A DNA stretch of 64,000 nucleotides. Origin: Nitzschia sp. DOCU1 (lineage: Eukaryota; Bacillariophyta; Bacillariophyceae; Bacillariales; Bacillariaceae). Position 1 is the stretch's first letter, and each line of letters opens with the position of its first letter. The stretch lies in NCBI GenBank assembly GCA_951394045.1, contig OX595990.1, forward strand, positions 3,588,549 through 3,652,548, read 5' to 3'. The notes under the pieces are model-generated. The model had not been told where the DNA came from and ran no database searches. It was given only the letters and a program-made list of their open reading frames with translations. The position numbers and the translations under genes are program-made. Below are positions 1 through 9,560 of this stretch, piece by piece.

Positions 1-2
1 CG

Positions 3-1097
3 AATGCCGAGCGTTATGAGATATTGCTCAAGGTCATTGCCTTCATTGCCTCCTACCAGAATCAGAACCCGCCGCCGCCCTTCGAGCTGGGCTTGAATGC
101 CTTTTCGGCCGATGATGCAGCCGAAATTAAAGCTCGACTTGGGTTCCGTGCGGATGCACCCGTAGATGAGCAGGAAGTCCCTACCTTCAAGTCTTTGCCT
201 CCTGAAAGTAGCGCGTTGCCAGAAAAGGTAGATTGGGTCGAGGCTGGCGCCGTCACTTCTGTCAAGGATCAAGGCCGTTGCGGATGCTGTTGGGCTGTCA
301 GTGCGACCGGCGCTATCGAAGGAGCCACCGCCATTCAGAATGACTTTTTGGACTCTCTCTCATTTCAACAATACATATCCTGCGATGATAGCAACTATGG
401 ATGCAACGGCGGCTCATTAGTCTACGCCATGGCCTATGTGCTTCAGGGTACCGATGGGATTGCAACGAACCTGGAATATCCCTTCACCGATAGCAAAGGC
501 CAGACGACGGAAACGTGTAACACTGACGCTCCAGTCGCCGTGACCGTGAAGGAGGCCTCATATGTGGTTGACTTTTATGACGATTATTCGTTTGACGAGC
601 GTTTGCAACGAATGAAGACCGCCGTGGCCAAACAGCCCGTTTCCATGGTACTCCGTTCCGGGTGCCCTCTCTTTTCCAACTACAAGCGAGGAATCTTGAC
701 ATCGGACGATGGCTGTGAGTGCAACGACCCAGACTGTGCCGATCACGCTGTCTTGATGGTCGGGTACGATGACACGTCCAGCCCACCCTCGTGGAAAATC
801 AAGAATTCCTGGAGCACCGGCTGGGGCGAGGACGGGTATGTCCGTATTTCCCAAGAGCAGAAGGGGGATTATGGACTTTTTGGTGTCTTGCTGCATGGTG
901 TTGTTCCGGACTTGGCATACAATACGACGGAAGGAAGCGTGACGGAAAGTGAAGCTTCGGGAACAGCCGAAGAAGAGACGGCATTGCCATGGTGGGCATG
1001 GCTGTTGATCTTGCTGGCGGCTTGCCTTATTGTTTATGTGACTGTTTCCTGTTTCATTGGCTTACTTTGTCCTCGACCCAAGAAGGGCGCACAATAA
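3..1097 (+). CDS. Papain-family (C1A) cysteine protease with C-terminal membrane anchor, 5' end outside window
   Basis: The frame is open from the left edge, so the true start lies upstream; there is no in-frame ATG here that would make a sensible start. The first ~35 residues match the end of an I29/ERFNIN-type propeptide (ERYEIL, then FELGLNAFSADDAAE). The mature domain follows from about VDWVEAGAV. The oxyanion Gln is in KDQGRCG, the catalytic Cys is in GCCWA (codon 288-290), the His is in DHAVLMVGYD (744-746) and the Asn is in IKNSWSTGWGEDGY (804-806). The GCNGG motif is also present. The catalytic set is therefore complete, and a working endopeptidase made as a zymogen is likely. After the protease domain come a Thr/Glu-rich linker and a strongly hydrophobic stretch (about 988-1070) with a short basic tail. 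This suggests a type I membrane anchor in the secretory or vacuolar system, which is unusual for this family. Confidence 0.93.
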   Translation, partial: NAERYEILLKVIAFIASYQNQNPPPPFELGLNAFSADDAAEIKARLGFRADAPVDEQEVPTFKSLPPESSALPEKVDWVEAGAVTSVKDQGRCGCCWAVSATGAIEGATAIQNDFLDSLSFQQYISCDDSNYGCNGGSLVYAMAYVLQGTDGIATNLEYPFTDSKGQTTETCNTDAPVAVTVKEASYVVDFYDDYSFDERLQRMKTAVAKQPVSMVLRSGCPLFSNYKRGILTSDDGCECNDPDCADHAVLMVGYDDTSSPPSWKIKNSWSTGWGEDGYVRISQEQKGDYGLFGVLLHGVVPDLAYNTTEGSVTESEASGTAEEETALPWWAWLLILLAACLIVYVTVSCFIGLLCPRPKKGAQ

Positions 1098-1960
1098 GGG
1101 GTTGGTTGTGATGCCCCTACTACTAGAAGAAGAATGACTGGAGGCCCTCTCGCCATCATAGCTAAGCAGATCTTGTTTGTTAACATGCGCAGCAGAGTTC
1201 TCCCAGCTCTAGTTAGTACTAACCCTGCTATTAACGGGGTCGTTTTGCAATCAATCTTTCCCGTCAATATAGTAGTGGCTAGGTTGGACAGTCAGTTTTG
1301 GTGGCCAAATCGACGAAGAAGCGGGAAAAATAGTTGTGCGTTCTTGTGGCTCGTCGTCGAACGACTGCCAATCGACGACTGTCATTTACCTATGGTCAAT
1401 ACTTTTCTAGCTACTCTGGAAGTAGATGTGCTGATAGCGTCGCGATTACTAGCTAGGGTGTTGCTACAACATGATTGTTTTAGTATTCCAGCTCTACTAC
1501 CTAGTAGCTACCCAGCAACTACCGGTAAAACTACCAGTACATTGTGATACCGGCAGTGGCATCGCGGCGAAGCATGGCGATCTTGTGCTTTAAAGCGAAG
1601 GGCCATTGGAATGCAAACCCGTTGCAACCGCCACTGGGCATAATCGACTTCAGCACAGTTGTGACTGTACTGTCCAGCAGGCTTCACACTGCCAATTCTA
1701 TTCAATACTACCGGTAGAAATCCAGCACGTGTGTCACCGAGTTGGCATATGAAGAAAGAAACCGGTTAAACGATGGCGAACTCTGTCGTCAGCCCACAAG
1801 GCACTCGGCTTCGCATACTGAGCACCAAACGCGAAGGCCGGCTGAACCCGATCCCCTCACATTTTGGAGCAGATTTTGAGGTTGAGGACACAACTTACAA
1901 GTTCCGCCTAATACAATCAAGAGCAGCAGCTCCAACCCGAAGTCCAAAAAAATATCCAAC
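1098..1960. other. Intergenic, no supported gene
   Basis: Open frames here (for example 1134-1547) have no recognisable motifs and no codon pattern like the neighbours. The stretch is rich in short CTAGTA and ACCGGT words, which are common between genes in this window. I see nothing else. Confidence 0.5.
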
Positions 1961-2512
1961 ATGATGCACTCCACCACTCCACGAGAAGAAAGACGACCCG
2001 ACGAAGAAGACGAGCAGGTTTCGTTGTCGCCTCCTCTATCGTATGGTCATCCACAACACCCCGGTGTCCCGCCAAGCAGCATGCTACAGCAGGAGGACCT
2101 GGGGATGGACGATGATACCCCCCTACCAAGACCTATTTCATCCCGACGAAATCTGACGGGACAAAGCCGGATGGACCCAGGTCGTCTCCGTCATCGTATG
2201 GAATTCGCTTTGCTGATAAAGATCCTACTCAAAATTTTGAATGATGCCGACGAGATTTCACTTTACCATCAAGTTCGGCTCTCTATAGCAACGTGCACGA
2301 AACGTAACCGCATGGGAGATCCAAGCTTCACTCCGCTTGAAGATGTACTAGAAGCCCACCTATGGTTGATGGTGGGTGATACCTATTGGGAGAAGGCTGT
2401 CAGTCTTCAGCAAAAGTACCTGCACCGAAAGGAAGCGTTGCGAGCCGCTCGTTACCAAGTCTACCATCCAGGAGCCCCAGATTTCAATCCACGATCCATT
2501 GTTCCTCTTTAA
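1961..2512 (+). CDS. Small conserved diatom-type protein, function unknown (183 aa)
   Basis: The ORF starts at ATG 1961 after an A-rich stretch and has no intron. The N-terminal ~70 residues are acidic and Pro/Ser-rich and look disordered. From about residue 80 there is a compact helical region (RMEFALLIKILLKILNDAD, then KRNRMGDPSFTPLEDVLE, then GDTYWEKAV). The pattern NRMGDP.(F/Y).PLEDxxE with a preceding Leu-rich helix recalls a short domain I associate with many hypothetical diatom proteins; I cannot name it or give a function. No catalytic motif, signal peptide or membrane segment is visible. The composition of the second half supports real coding sequence. Confidence 0.7.
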   Translation: MMHSTTPREERRPDEEDEQVSLSPPLSYGHPQHPGVPPSSMLQQEDLGMDDDTPLPRPISSRRNLTGQSRMDPGRLRHRMEFALLIKILLKILNDADEISLYHQVRLSIATCTKRNRMGDPSFTPLEDVLEAHLWLMVGDTYWEKAVSLQQKYLHRKEALRAARYQVYHPGAPDFNPRSIVPL

Positions 2513-3586
2513 GAAGGAAGAAGAACAAGGAAGGAAACAGTTTGGGTACTAGTACTCTTCGACTAGGAGCGAGGGCACGCACCAGCTAGAAGAAGAAGCT
2601 AGTAGTAATACTTTAGAATATATCACATCGATGCATCATATCATCGTTGGTAGCCGTGATAGTAGCAAAAAGACTGATATGATTGTTGTGGTGTTAGTCT
2701 TGCTGATAAGCTAGTAGTAGCCGTACTCTTATCAGCTCGATTGCTGGAAGCGACCGGCAGCACCACCACCACCAGCATGGTGAGCATACTAGCCAGAGGT
2801 GCCGCGCACTACTAGCACCCGACATCCGGAAAAACGTATTTTGTAGTCTTCTCTTACCTCTCTAGCTAGTAGCTTCTCTCGAGACTGCAGTGTTGCTTGC
2901 TAGTCAGTTCCCGTCTACCGTTCGTTCACCTCGCGCGGGCATATCAATTATCATCGGCGAACCACAAATTGGATGCGAAATATCCTCACACAACTTTGGC
3001 GACAAGTTGGCGGGATTACAAAAATTGCCGGGCGTGGCGTTACAAAGCTGTGTCCTTGTCTCTGACTGAAGATTGAAAATTTGTCTCATACCTGGTGCTT
3101 TACCCGGCTCGATGGATTCATGAATTGTCAGGGGGGCAAGCTTGGGGTAGCAAGAGGCTTTGGGATAGTCTCTCAGTGCAACAGACTATAATCCTGAATT
3201 CAGTTGGACCCAAAGAAGAAAAAGAGGACCCATGCATGTAGGGGGATTGGATAGAGATCGACAAGAGTCTTTCTCCAAGGCGGTTTGCACGTCCGGATCT
3301 TCCCTACCCCGCCACCGGTGTCATTGTCCTGTACTAGAGTCCATCCATCCATGTACCGGTAGACGTCTTTTCATCGACACAAAGAACACGGCAAGACAAA
3401 GGGTGAACGATGCGTGTGAAGGTAAGACACCATACATACAGTACAGTTATCTTGTCAATTATCTTGTTAATGTTACTTATTGAATCACTTTACTGCTATA
3501 GCTACAGTGGATGATGATGGGGTGTATGGGGTGATAGTTAGCGCGCGCAATGAAAATGAGGAGGAGAATTGCCAAAAATGATGGTT
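2513..3586. other. Intergenic between convergent genes
   Basis: It holds the 3' flanks of the small protein and of the desaturase, which face each other. Short open frames (2904-3089 minus, 3232-3483 plus) have no motif support. A CACCACCACCACCAGC run lies near 2760. Nothing else is seen. Confidence 0.5.
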
Positions 3587-4843
3587 TTACTCCGACTTGG
3601 GGCGTTGCTTCTGTTCGCGTTGAGCATCTTGTTGTCGTCGGTACTCGTCCATGTCTGCCTTTTGTTGATCAATCCAGCCTCCCGACTTGAAGGCTACCCA
3701 GTTTTGCACTGTAAAGTGATCGAACTCGTTGTGAATGACATGTGGATACATCAACTCATTCAACTTGTGCAAGTTGTAGAAGGGGACCATGGGGTAGCAG
3801 TGATGTTCGGCGTGAAAGTTCGTGTCCCAAAGTAGGACACGGATCAACAAGTTCGTACGGACCGATCGAGTATTGCGAAGACAGTTGGGGTCACGAGAGA
3901 CTTCACAGTCAGCATGTTCCAAGTTGCGAAAGTAGTTCACGGCGGGGTATCCCACAAGAACGGGAATGACCCACCAGAAAAGCATGGCTTGAAGTCCTTC
4001 AACGGTGCGGCCAAAGATGGCAACAAAGGCAACCCAGTGCAAGAGTTGGATCTGGGCTGTGCGTTGAAGGTCTTGCATGATGCCGCTCTCGGAAGTGTAG
4101 TAAAAGTCTCCCAGCGACCAGCCGGTACCAGAGTAGTCAACTGGGATACCAGCGGCCGAATACAAGACACGACAGAGTCGGCACTTGAATGTGTAGGTAA
4201 CATCCAAGAATTGACGAATGTACATGCCACGTCCCAAAGGAATATTGCGAAAGGCCTTGTTCTCGAGAACGTCTCGAGAGTAGTAGCTCGTAAGCTCAGG
4301 GTCCTTGTCAATGTTGTTGGTGTAGGTGTGGTGCTGCTTGTGCATGATACGTTCGTGTTTGCCGAACTCAAAGCAAAAGACGCCCGTGTAGAAGAGACAC
4401 AAGTCGTTGATCCACTTGGACTTGAAGGCATTGCGATGCAAGAACTCGTGTTGTCCCGCAAATGCAAAGCATTGGAACTGGAATCCGTAGAAAATGTAGA
4501 GGGGAATGAAGATCAGAAGCTTGTCACGAGTCAAGCTGTCCTCGTTCAATGGGAAGATGTTCAACTTGTAGAGAGCCGCGATAGTCGCCGCCATGATACT
4601 CAAGTTGGTAAAGAGACGAAAGAGTCCTCGAGCGTCGGACTTTTTCATCAAGCCAATGAGGACTCCGTCGTCCAAAACGCGATCTCGCTTTTTTCGCTCC
4701 GAGTGCTTGACGTCCGTCCAGTCTTCGTTATCTTCGTTGACACTCTTCAAGCCATTGGTATCGGCTTGTTTGTCCAAGAGTTCGAGCAAAAGGTCATTGG
4801 CCGTCAGCGGCTCGGGAAAGACAGGCTTTGCGTTGGGCGCCAT
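3587..4843 (-). CDS. Membrane fatty-acid desaturase / di-iron hydroxylase-like protein
   Basis: Single exon of 418 aa starting at ATG 4843. It is a typical integral-membrane di-iron enzyme with three His boxes. Box 1 is HEFLH at residues 132-136, box 2 is HKQHH at 168-172, and box 3 is HAEHH at 344-348. Hydrophobic segments lie around 78-100, 108-130, 145-160 and 265-300, which fits the usual hairpin topology with the His boxes on the cytosolic face. The C-terminus is charged and Gln/Arg-rich. There is no fused cytochrome b5 domain (no HPGG) and no obvious chloroplast-type presequence; the N-terminus is acidic and soluble. The family introduces double bonds or hydroxyls into acyl chains or related lipids. 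Substrate and regiochemistry cannot be read from sequence. Confidence 0.88.
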   Translation of the reverse strand: MAPNAKPVFPEPLTANDLLLELLDKQADTNGLKSVNEDNEDWTDVKHSERKKRDRVLDDGVLIGLMKKSDARGLFRLFTNLSIMAATIAALYKLNIFPLNEDSLTRDKLLIFIPLYIFYGFQFQCFAFAGQHEFLHRNAFKSKWINDLCLFYTGVFCFEFGKHERIMHKQHHTYTNNIDKDPELTSYYSRDVLENKAFRNIPLGRGMYIRQFLDVTYTFKCRLCRVLYSAAGIPVDYSGTGWSLGDFYYTSESGIMQDLQRTAQIQLLHWVAFVAIFGRTVEGLQAMLFWWVIPVLVGYPAVNYFRNLEHADCEVSRDPNCLRNTRSVRTNLLIRVLLWDTNFHAEHHCYPMVPFYNLHKLNELMYPHVIHNEFDHFTVQNWVAFKSGGWIDQQKADMDEYRRQQDAQREQKQRPKSE

Positions 4844-6289
4844 GATGATGCTGTGGGGTGCTGTTTAAAAACTGTGAGCAGCAAAAGGAAAGAGACTCAA
4901 AATTGATGAGGTGAGGATTGTCTCAGAGACGATCCAAGCGATAAATTGTGAGGTTAAAACAAAGGATTGAAAATAGCTTTGGCGACGAAAATTTTGAAGG
5001 GGTGTCAGCCATCAATCATCGCAACAATAAGCCATTTTCATGAAATGCCTCTTGGTGAGTGCCATCAAGACGTTAGGTTGAACGCAATCTCATGATCGCC
5101 CATCCCAGCAACCTTGACACCACCTTCGTGATTGGCATCTGGGCCACTGTCAGACCAAAATTGTGATGGCCACAAGTTGCATAGGTGGAATTACGATAGC
5201 TTGACATTTGCTATTTTTTTATATGCAGCTAACAGCTTCGCAACCTGAAAATGCATCTCTCCAATAAATGAAATCGGTCGGTAGGGCACATGTTACACTT
5301 CCTGACATCTCCTTAGTTCCCGGAATGGGGACGGAGGATGAATAGAGAGGCTATTGTGAGTTGATGGCGAGAACCCTAACAATAGATGTCTCATTTTTTG
5401 TAGACTGAGTAGAAAGTGTGTTCACTCTACACAGTCCAAGAACCCTTTCGTGCCAAGTGTTCGCTTGCAAACGCCGATGATGTCATAAGATTTGATGCCG
5501 ACCACCCCCACCACACAATCCACGAGAAAGAGAAGCTAGCCGGAGGCCGACGATGACAGCAACGCGCACGTACGTAGCCTAACTGGAAGATCCACTCCAT
5601 TCAACAACAACGAGCCAAGCTCCGGACACCTTGGTTCGTATTTTGGCCGACGTCAGTATCATCCGCCTTCGCATGATGCCAAGAAGGGTGTCTCATTCTT
5701 CCGTCGGATCCGCACTCGCATTTGGAGGCATCAACACAAGCATCAACAAATGCTGTTGCTACCGGTAGTGCCGGCGGTAGATCATGAGGAGAATTGACAT
5801 GGTGCCAGCCACTTGTTGCTTGATACGTTGTTCCTCGGCTCTTACTCGATCATTGTAATATCCTTCTTGCTGCGGGGCTGGAGAGTGGAGCAGTCGTTGT
5901 CTGTTGTTCGTCGTCCTCGACTCCTCGAAGATATTGCAGCACATAGGCAGATCTTATTGTGGGTAGTACTAGTAACGACTATGCTCTTTACTAGATGGAA
6001 CAGCCGCAGCGCCAAGAACTAGTACAACAGCACTATTACTAGCTGTTTTTTTTAAGTTCTTGGCAACAGCAGACCTCCACCGCAGCACTAGTTTTTGACG
6101 CCAGGCAGCAGCAGGGCGCAAGATGGCAATACTTTTAGCCGCTGCTGTAGTATCATGATGCTACTGCTGAATTCGTTTGATGGTAAGATTAGAGTAGCTT
6201 TACTCTGCGGCTCTGTCGAAGAAAAGCGTTCTCTCGTCTTGGTGGCAGTTGTTGTTGTATCCTTACGTAGATCAATTTACATTGTACCG
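4844..6289. other. Long intergenic region upstream of the desaturase
   Basis: No gene is supported. Two weak plus-strand frames (5813-6022, 6095-6448) lack motifs. The stretch contains the desaturase promoter side and, further out, Val/Leu-biased frames typical of decayed repeat DNA adjoining repeat R. Confidence 0.45.
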
Positions 6290-7170
6290 GTGGCTACTCT
6301 AGTGGCCGGGGATGCTGCCTCCACGGGTGAGGAAGAACGGGTCAAAGAAAGTGTAGAATCAACAACGATCCTTGTCGTCGCTCTCGTCAAAGTCGTAGCC
6401 GCGGCAAACTCGCAAAGACTCTTGTTGCTGCTTTCCCCATGGTACTAGTAGGCAGGCTTTTAGCTAGCATGTAGCACAACTCCCGATAATTCCACATTGT
6501 AGATTCTGTCTGCTGTCTCTGTCCTCTTGCAACTTCCATTTGTCCAAAGCAGGAAAGCAAATGTCGTAGTGCGTGATGCCCTTATGATGCTTAATACATC
6601 GGACGGCGAACAATGAAACGAAAATATCAAAAGATTGCGTTGTTCGAGCTTTCGTCGACCAACATTCGGGCCGGCGCCTGTCCTCTGACGACGTCTTAGC
6701 GAAGTGGGCAACGCCATGCAATACAAATGCTTTCTCACCACAAGGTCCATTTCCCCACTAGGATGACTCACTATAGAACGGTCTGGGTGCTTGAAATTCT
6801 GTCGTTGATTGTTGACCCACAGTCTTCGTCCTGGTTATGCAGTATAGTAGAGTCACAACATCCCGCAGAGCCCAAAGCTACGCAGCACCCACCATGAATC
6901 CTCCCTTGGGTGCTCGAAACTGTAGTAGACCAAGCGGAGAAGGCAGTCCGACTCTTAATGCCCGGACAGCCGTCGCTAAAGGAGTCCGACAGGCTTGAAA
7001 CGGTGGCGATGTCTCGTAGTAGTCGTCTCTGACATTGCCGTCTTGGTATGGACGAATAGTCCCACCAGGAATGTAATAGACGTTGAACTTCCAGACTTTC
7101 TCTTTGTCTCCTTCCAACGACGTTATTTTCGTGAAAGCATATCAGTGTCGGCATCATGACAAAAGATCGT
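6290..7170. repeat. Dispersed repeat R, copy A, part 1 (uninterrupted)
   Basis: It aligns by eye with 13862-14149 plus 18317-18870. Shared landmarks are GGGGATGCTGCCTCCACGGG (6307 and 13872), CAAATGTCGTAGTGCGTGAT, TTAATACATC (6591 and 18313) and CAACATCCCGCAGAGCCCAA. On the minus strand it has open pieces ending in ALRVGLPSPLGLLQF that recur in copy B with shifted frames. R therefore once carried coding sequence that is now decayed; I do not recognise it. The TTAA at 6591-6594 is the empty counterpart of the PiggyBac-like insertion site in copy B. Confidence 0.8.
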
Positions 7171-8509
7171 CAATCCGACAGCGTCGACCATTACTCGTTC
7201 CCTTGCTCTCTGCATAACGTAGTACTGACTCCACTAACATATCAATGAACAACACCGTCCACCGAAACAACCAAGCAAGTCATCCACCACCGCCGTCGCC
7301 GCCAACATCTATAGCCGTCAAGTCGCGGCCATTCAGACGATAGTACACTCGACAATTGGCGTAGTTTGTTGTGGGCGACATGATAACTGAAAATGCTTGC
7401 TCAAACCATCCAACAGCACAATGCATTGCATGTTGCATCCGCCCTTGACGCCCGTGAAAATTTGATAACTTCCTGACCAAAATTCTACATTCAGGACGAC
7501 GAGGGTGCATTGTGCGGAGGCAAGAACGAATCCCAACACAACCCTATATGCATCCGAAAGACTTAACTCAAGGTGTTGGTAACGTATCGGAACCCGACCA
7601 CCATGGATATGGCCGTCAATGAGTCAATGGGGGCTCAGCAAGTCGTCGGCCTTGGTAGGTAGTACTAGTACTAGTTTGCTGGGAGACCTGATCTTGCGTA
7701 ACTGTTTGACTTGAGGACGAGTAAGGGTGTTATTCATCGTCGCAGACAGACCCCCGCTTGTCCAAGTCCAGGTCGTAATTAGTCCCAGTAAGGTCTTGTT
7801 CATCAATGGGGGGACGAACCACCGCTTGTCCAAGTCCAGGGCCAAGGTAGTAGTTCCAGTAGCACGCGACGATACGCGATATTTTCGCATCTCGCATTCT
7901 CGACTCTTTTTACCCGAGTAATTTTGCATAACTCACCAGCATGATGAATCTATGCTTGGCAAGTCGCCAAGATGACGGAAGCCAAAGAAACTGCTAAAAC
8001 CATGATTCGGTTCATGGCCCGATTTCACTCGAAAATGCTCGACTTTGACCGAAGGCGTGGGAAGGCTTATCGGCGACTAAGACGCCTGAAATTGCAACCT
8101 CGATACTGCCGTGAGCCGAAGTTTATGAGATCACCCGGTCATTTAAGCTAGACGGCTTGTGAGTTGAGAAAAGCCAGAAAAGAGTCGATTTTTGGGCTCT
8201 TTTCGGGCTCCATTTTGGGGGTCCTGAAATCGACAAATCGTAAATTTCACGAAGCGAGAGCAACTGCTGATGGCGGATTTGGACAATACCACTCATTCAA
8301 GTCTGTTCAGGGAGGCCTCGAAAAACACACGTAGTTCCATGGGACACCCATTGGCAATGCAATGGTTGTCTCATGGAACTGATATTCAACAAGGAAGCAA
8401 AAGAGTCATTGTTGCCTTGAGTTCTACCAACGAGTGAACCATAGACGTCGTCTCCATCATTGGAGTGCAATAGGCTCGACATTCAGAATCTCGTAACATC
8501 TTGGCCTCT
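7171..8509. other. Probable middle of repeat R copy A; no gene
   Basis: No supported ORF. It contains a short direct duplication: CGCTTGTCCAAGTCCAGG at 7755 and 7823 (period 68 bp). It lies between two parts of repeat R and is likely diverged repeat or its flank, but I could not align it to copy B or C. Confidence 0.4.
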
Positions 8510-9270
8510 GTTTCATGCCAAAGACGTTGCCACGCTTCTTTGTTTCCGCGTCCGAGAAGCATACTAGCCCTGTCGGCAGCACCAAAGGTCGTCGATCCGA
8601 CGACGACGATCAGTCCTCGTGCTCTTGCTCTGTGAGTAAAGTAGCACTATCGCCTCTAACATGTCCGTGTACAGCAATCTTCACGGAAGCAAACAAGCAA
8701 GCAAGAATGGGCGAAGACTTATCCAAGCAAAAGCGAAATGGCTCCCACGCCCAGCACCGGGCGGTCTCCACCCATACAAAACATTCCATGGGGTCAGACT
8801 ACTATCTTGGTCTGAGGCCAGAAGAAGTTGTTGTCGTGGATTCGATCCACGCTGCTTGAATATTGTTGATGATCTCCTGGTGCACCGTCGTTGGCATTCT
8901 TGCCGGTTGCACAGCGGCCAGGATAGCATCATCATCATCATCTCCACGGTCAAAGATGAAGTGGTCGGTTCTATGAAATGCAATGTGGTTTAGGCAACGA
9001 ATCCATTGTCGGCGTCATAAGGGGACGAATGGAAATGGAACGGCGATCCTTCATCATGAAGAGATGTCTTTGCTTTATGACACGTGTGACGTATGTACGC
9101 GTGCGAGCTCTCCTTTTTTCGAACGAAGTCCGCACTTCGGTATGGCGAACATAGAGTGGAAATTTAAAATGTCGTGCGAGACAGATTTACATAACAGATG
9201 GCGAACAGTAACACCCTTGTCGCTTGGCATACAGGCAAGAAAACGATGCCGCCATGATGCCAAGTAACCC
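8510..9270. repeat. Dispersed repeat R, copy A, part 2
   Basis: Aligns by eye with 19055-19510 (copy B) and 20690-21370 (copy C). Shared landmarks are GATGATCTCCT, GTTGGCATTCTTGCC, GGTCAAAGATGAAGTGGTCGG and CACGTGTGACGTATG. No intact coding frame. Boundaries are approximate. Confidence 0.75.
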
Positions 9271-9320
9271 ATAAAGCAGACCCCAGAATCGTTTTGCCTC
9301 AGACTACCATATCATGTAAA

Positions 9321-9446
9321 ATGCCGAAGGTGAGTCTATTACAGTAGTGTCGTTGTGGTCGTATCAGCGGTAGTCGGAATATTCTGAGAGAGACGCGGCG
9401 CCTCACTCTTCGTGTCAGTACTCTTGGGTCAAGAGTAGATTTGCAT
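9321..9446 (+). pseudogene. Relic of DJ-1/PfpI gene: exon 1, intron and first bases of exon 2 only
   Basis: ATGCCGAAGGTGAGTCT at 9321 matches the first exon and donor of the intact DJ-1 gene at 25521 (ATGCCCAAGGTGAGTCT). The intron-like stretch keeps GCGCCTCAC and ends TAGATTTGCAT, matching the exon-2 start AGATTTGCAT at 25614. After that the sequence jumps directly to DNA that matches the 3' flank of the second ATPase copy (near 30310). The rest of DJ-1 and the SET gene that follow in the other block are missing here. It cannot encode a protein beyond a few residues. It is best explained as the scar of a deletion in one copy of a segmental duplication. Confidence 0.75.
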
Positions 9447-9560
9447 ATGCTCGCTAAATACTGAATGCTTTTGGTGGCCCGGAAGGTCGTTGATAACATG
9501 CAATTATTATTTCTTGAACTCGTCAGTGAAGCAAAACTTTACAATTCGATACCTACCACG

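Noticed and set aside
1134..1547. 137-aa plus-strand frame after the protease
   Set aside because: Not supported by any motif or by composition.
3914..4906. 330-aa plus-strand frame antisense to the desaturase
   Set aside because: Shadow of the desaturase; no domain, and the minus frame carries all three His boxes.
6771..7157. 128-aa minus-strand frame
   Set aside because: Lies in repeat R; the homologous stretch in copy B is frameshifted, so this is decayed repeat, not a gene.
8790..8860. tRNA-like T-arm (CGTGGATTCGATCCACG)
   Set aside because: The loop is off by one from the TTCRANY consensus, no matching acceptor or anticodon arm is found upstream, and the segment is part of repeat R, where the other copies do not keep the arm.
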